Source: Microbacterium sp. (GTDB lineage Bacteria; Actinomycetota; Actinomycetes; Actinomycetales; Microbacteriaceae). From it: a stretch of 5,614 bases of DNA. The notes under the pieces are model-generated. The model did not search any database. It saw only the letters and a list, made by a program, of their open reading frames with translations, and was not told where the DNA came from. Shown here piece after piece: positions 5,179 to 5,614 of this stretch. The position numbers were made by a program, and so were the translations under genes. Position 1 is the stretch's first letter, and every line of letters begins with the position of its first letter. The DNA lies in assembly GCA_031286555.1 (NCBI GenBank), contig JAITUD010000291.1:1-5614 (forward strand). Direction: 5' to 3'.

Positions 5179-5614
5179 TCAGGCGATCATGTCCTTCACC
5201 ATGGGCACGACCTTCTCGCCGTAGAGCTCGATCGAGCGCTGGTGGGCGGCGTGCTGCACAGGCTGGTCGTACTTGAAGTCGAAGCGGTCGACCTTCAGCA
5301 CCTGCAGGGTCGCCGCGATCTTCCGTGCGACCGTCTCCGGCGACCCGACGTACAGCGCGCCGGTCTCGATCTCGCGCTCGAAGTCGCCGACGGCGGGCGG
5401 CGGCCAACCGCGCTCCTGGCCCATCCGGGTGCGCATCGCGAACCAGCCGTCGCGTACGAGAGCGTGCGCCTTCTCGTCGGTCTCGGCGACCAGGCCCGGC
5501 GAGTGCACCGCAACAGGCTGCCGCTCCACCCCGAACTGGTCCTGCGCGCGCTCGAACAGGTCGATGTACGGCGCGAACCGCGCCGCCGGTCCGCCGATGA
5601 TCGCCAGGAACAGG
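5179..5614 (-). CDS. Luciferase-like (LLM class) flavin-dependent oxidoreductase, C-terminal part
   Basis: The last 144 residues of a bacterial-luciferase-family monooxygenase, whose full length is usually near 340 residues. The N-terminus with most of the flavin-site barrel lies beyond the right edge. The frame is open to the edge, beginning LFLAIIGGPAARFAPYIDL. Features of the subgroup I remember as the Atu2307/2I7G-type LLM proteins follow: GG-x-x-x-RFAPYIDLF, HSPGLVAETDEKA, RGWPPP, GALYVGSPETVARKI, and the closing ELYGEKVVPMVKD. These enzymes use reduced flavin (or F420 in relatives) and O2 on mostly unknown substrates. A GTG at 5529 could be mistaken for a start but is internal. It is the first visible gene of a tightly packed unit, since the next gene begins one base after its stop. 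A link to the paa genes is not shown. Confidence 0.9.
   Translation of the reverse strand, partial: LFLAIIGGPAARFAPYIDLFERAQDQFGVERQPVAVHSPGLVAETDEKAHALVRDGWFAMRTRMGQERGWPPPAVGDFEREIETGALYVGSPETVARKIAATLQVLKVDRFDFKYDQPVQHAAHQRSIELYGEKVVPMVKDMIA

Noticed and set aside
5527..5529. GTG at 5529 as start of the flavin monooxygenase
   Set aside because: The frame continues upstream to the window edge with family-like sequence (GGPAARFAPYIDLF), so the GTG is an internal Val codon.
1..5614. tRNA, rRNA, CRISPR, insertion sequence, attachment site or riboswitch
   Set aside because: No such structure was seen on reading both strands. The only spacers, at 703-823 and 4191-4284, are accounted for by operators, ribosome sites and a small hairpin.

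Overview
The window is a high-GC stretch (hand counts of about 62-72% GC) from what looks like an actinobacterium, most likely a Microbacterium-type member of the Microbacteriaceae. This rests on GC content, codon use, the make-up of the phenylacetate genes and a marked excess of the heptamer CGGATGC/GCATCCG. The genus is an inference and was not tested by any search.

Bases 1-4250 are part of an aerobic phenylacetate (paa) catabolic cluster. The 3'-truncated paaA (minus strand, running off the left edge) encodes the catalytic diiron subunit of the phenylacetyl-CoA epoxidase. It diverges from paaZ (plus strand), a fused aldehyde dehydrogenase/enoyl-CoA hydratase that opens and oxidises the ring product. 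paaZ converges tail to tail with paaK (minus strand), the phenylacetate-CoA ligase that starts the pathway. Together the three cover activation (PaaK), ring epoxidation (PaaA with subunits outside the window) and ring opening/oxidation (PaaZ). Isomerisation (PaaG) and the beta-oxidation steps are not in view.

Two near-identical operator-like sites share the 14-mer CTGACCGACCGTTC. One lies between paaA and paaZ and the other lies just upstream of paaK. They suggest that one TetR-type repressor of the PaaR kind controls all three transcripts. The regulator gene itself is not in the window.

Bases 4285-5614 hold a separate minus-strand unit of tightly packed genes: the C-terminal part of a luciferase-like flavin monooxygenase (entering from the right edge), a small soluble protein of lower GC that faintly resembles DUF4279 proteins, and a small multi-pass membrane protein. 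The spacing is 1 bp, then a 4-bp ATGA overlap. No known link to phenylacetate is visible.

The main genes are established families. I see no clear sign of a wholly new system. The points most worth a second look are the shared operators, the frame-independent heptamer excess, the lower-GC gene embedded in the oxidoreductase unit, and the hairpin built around the paaZ stop codon.
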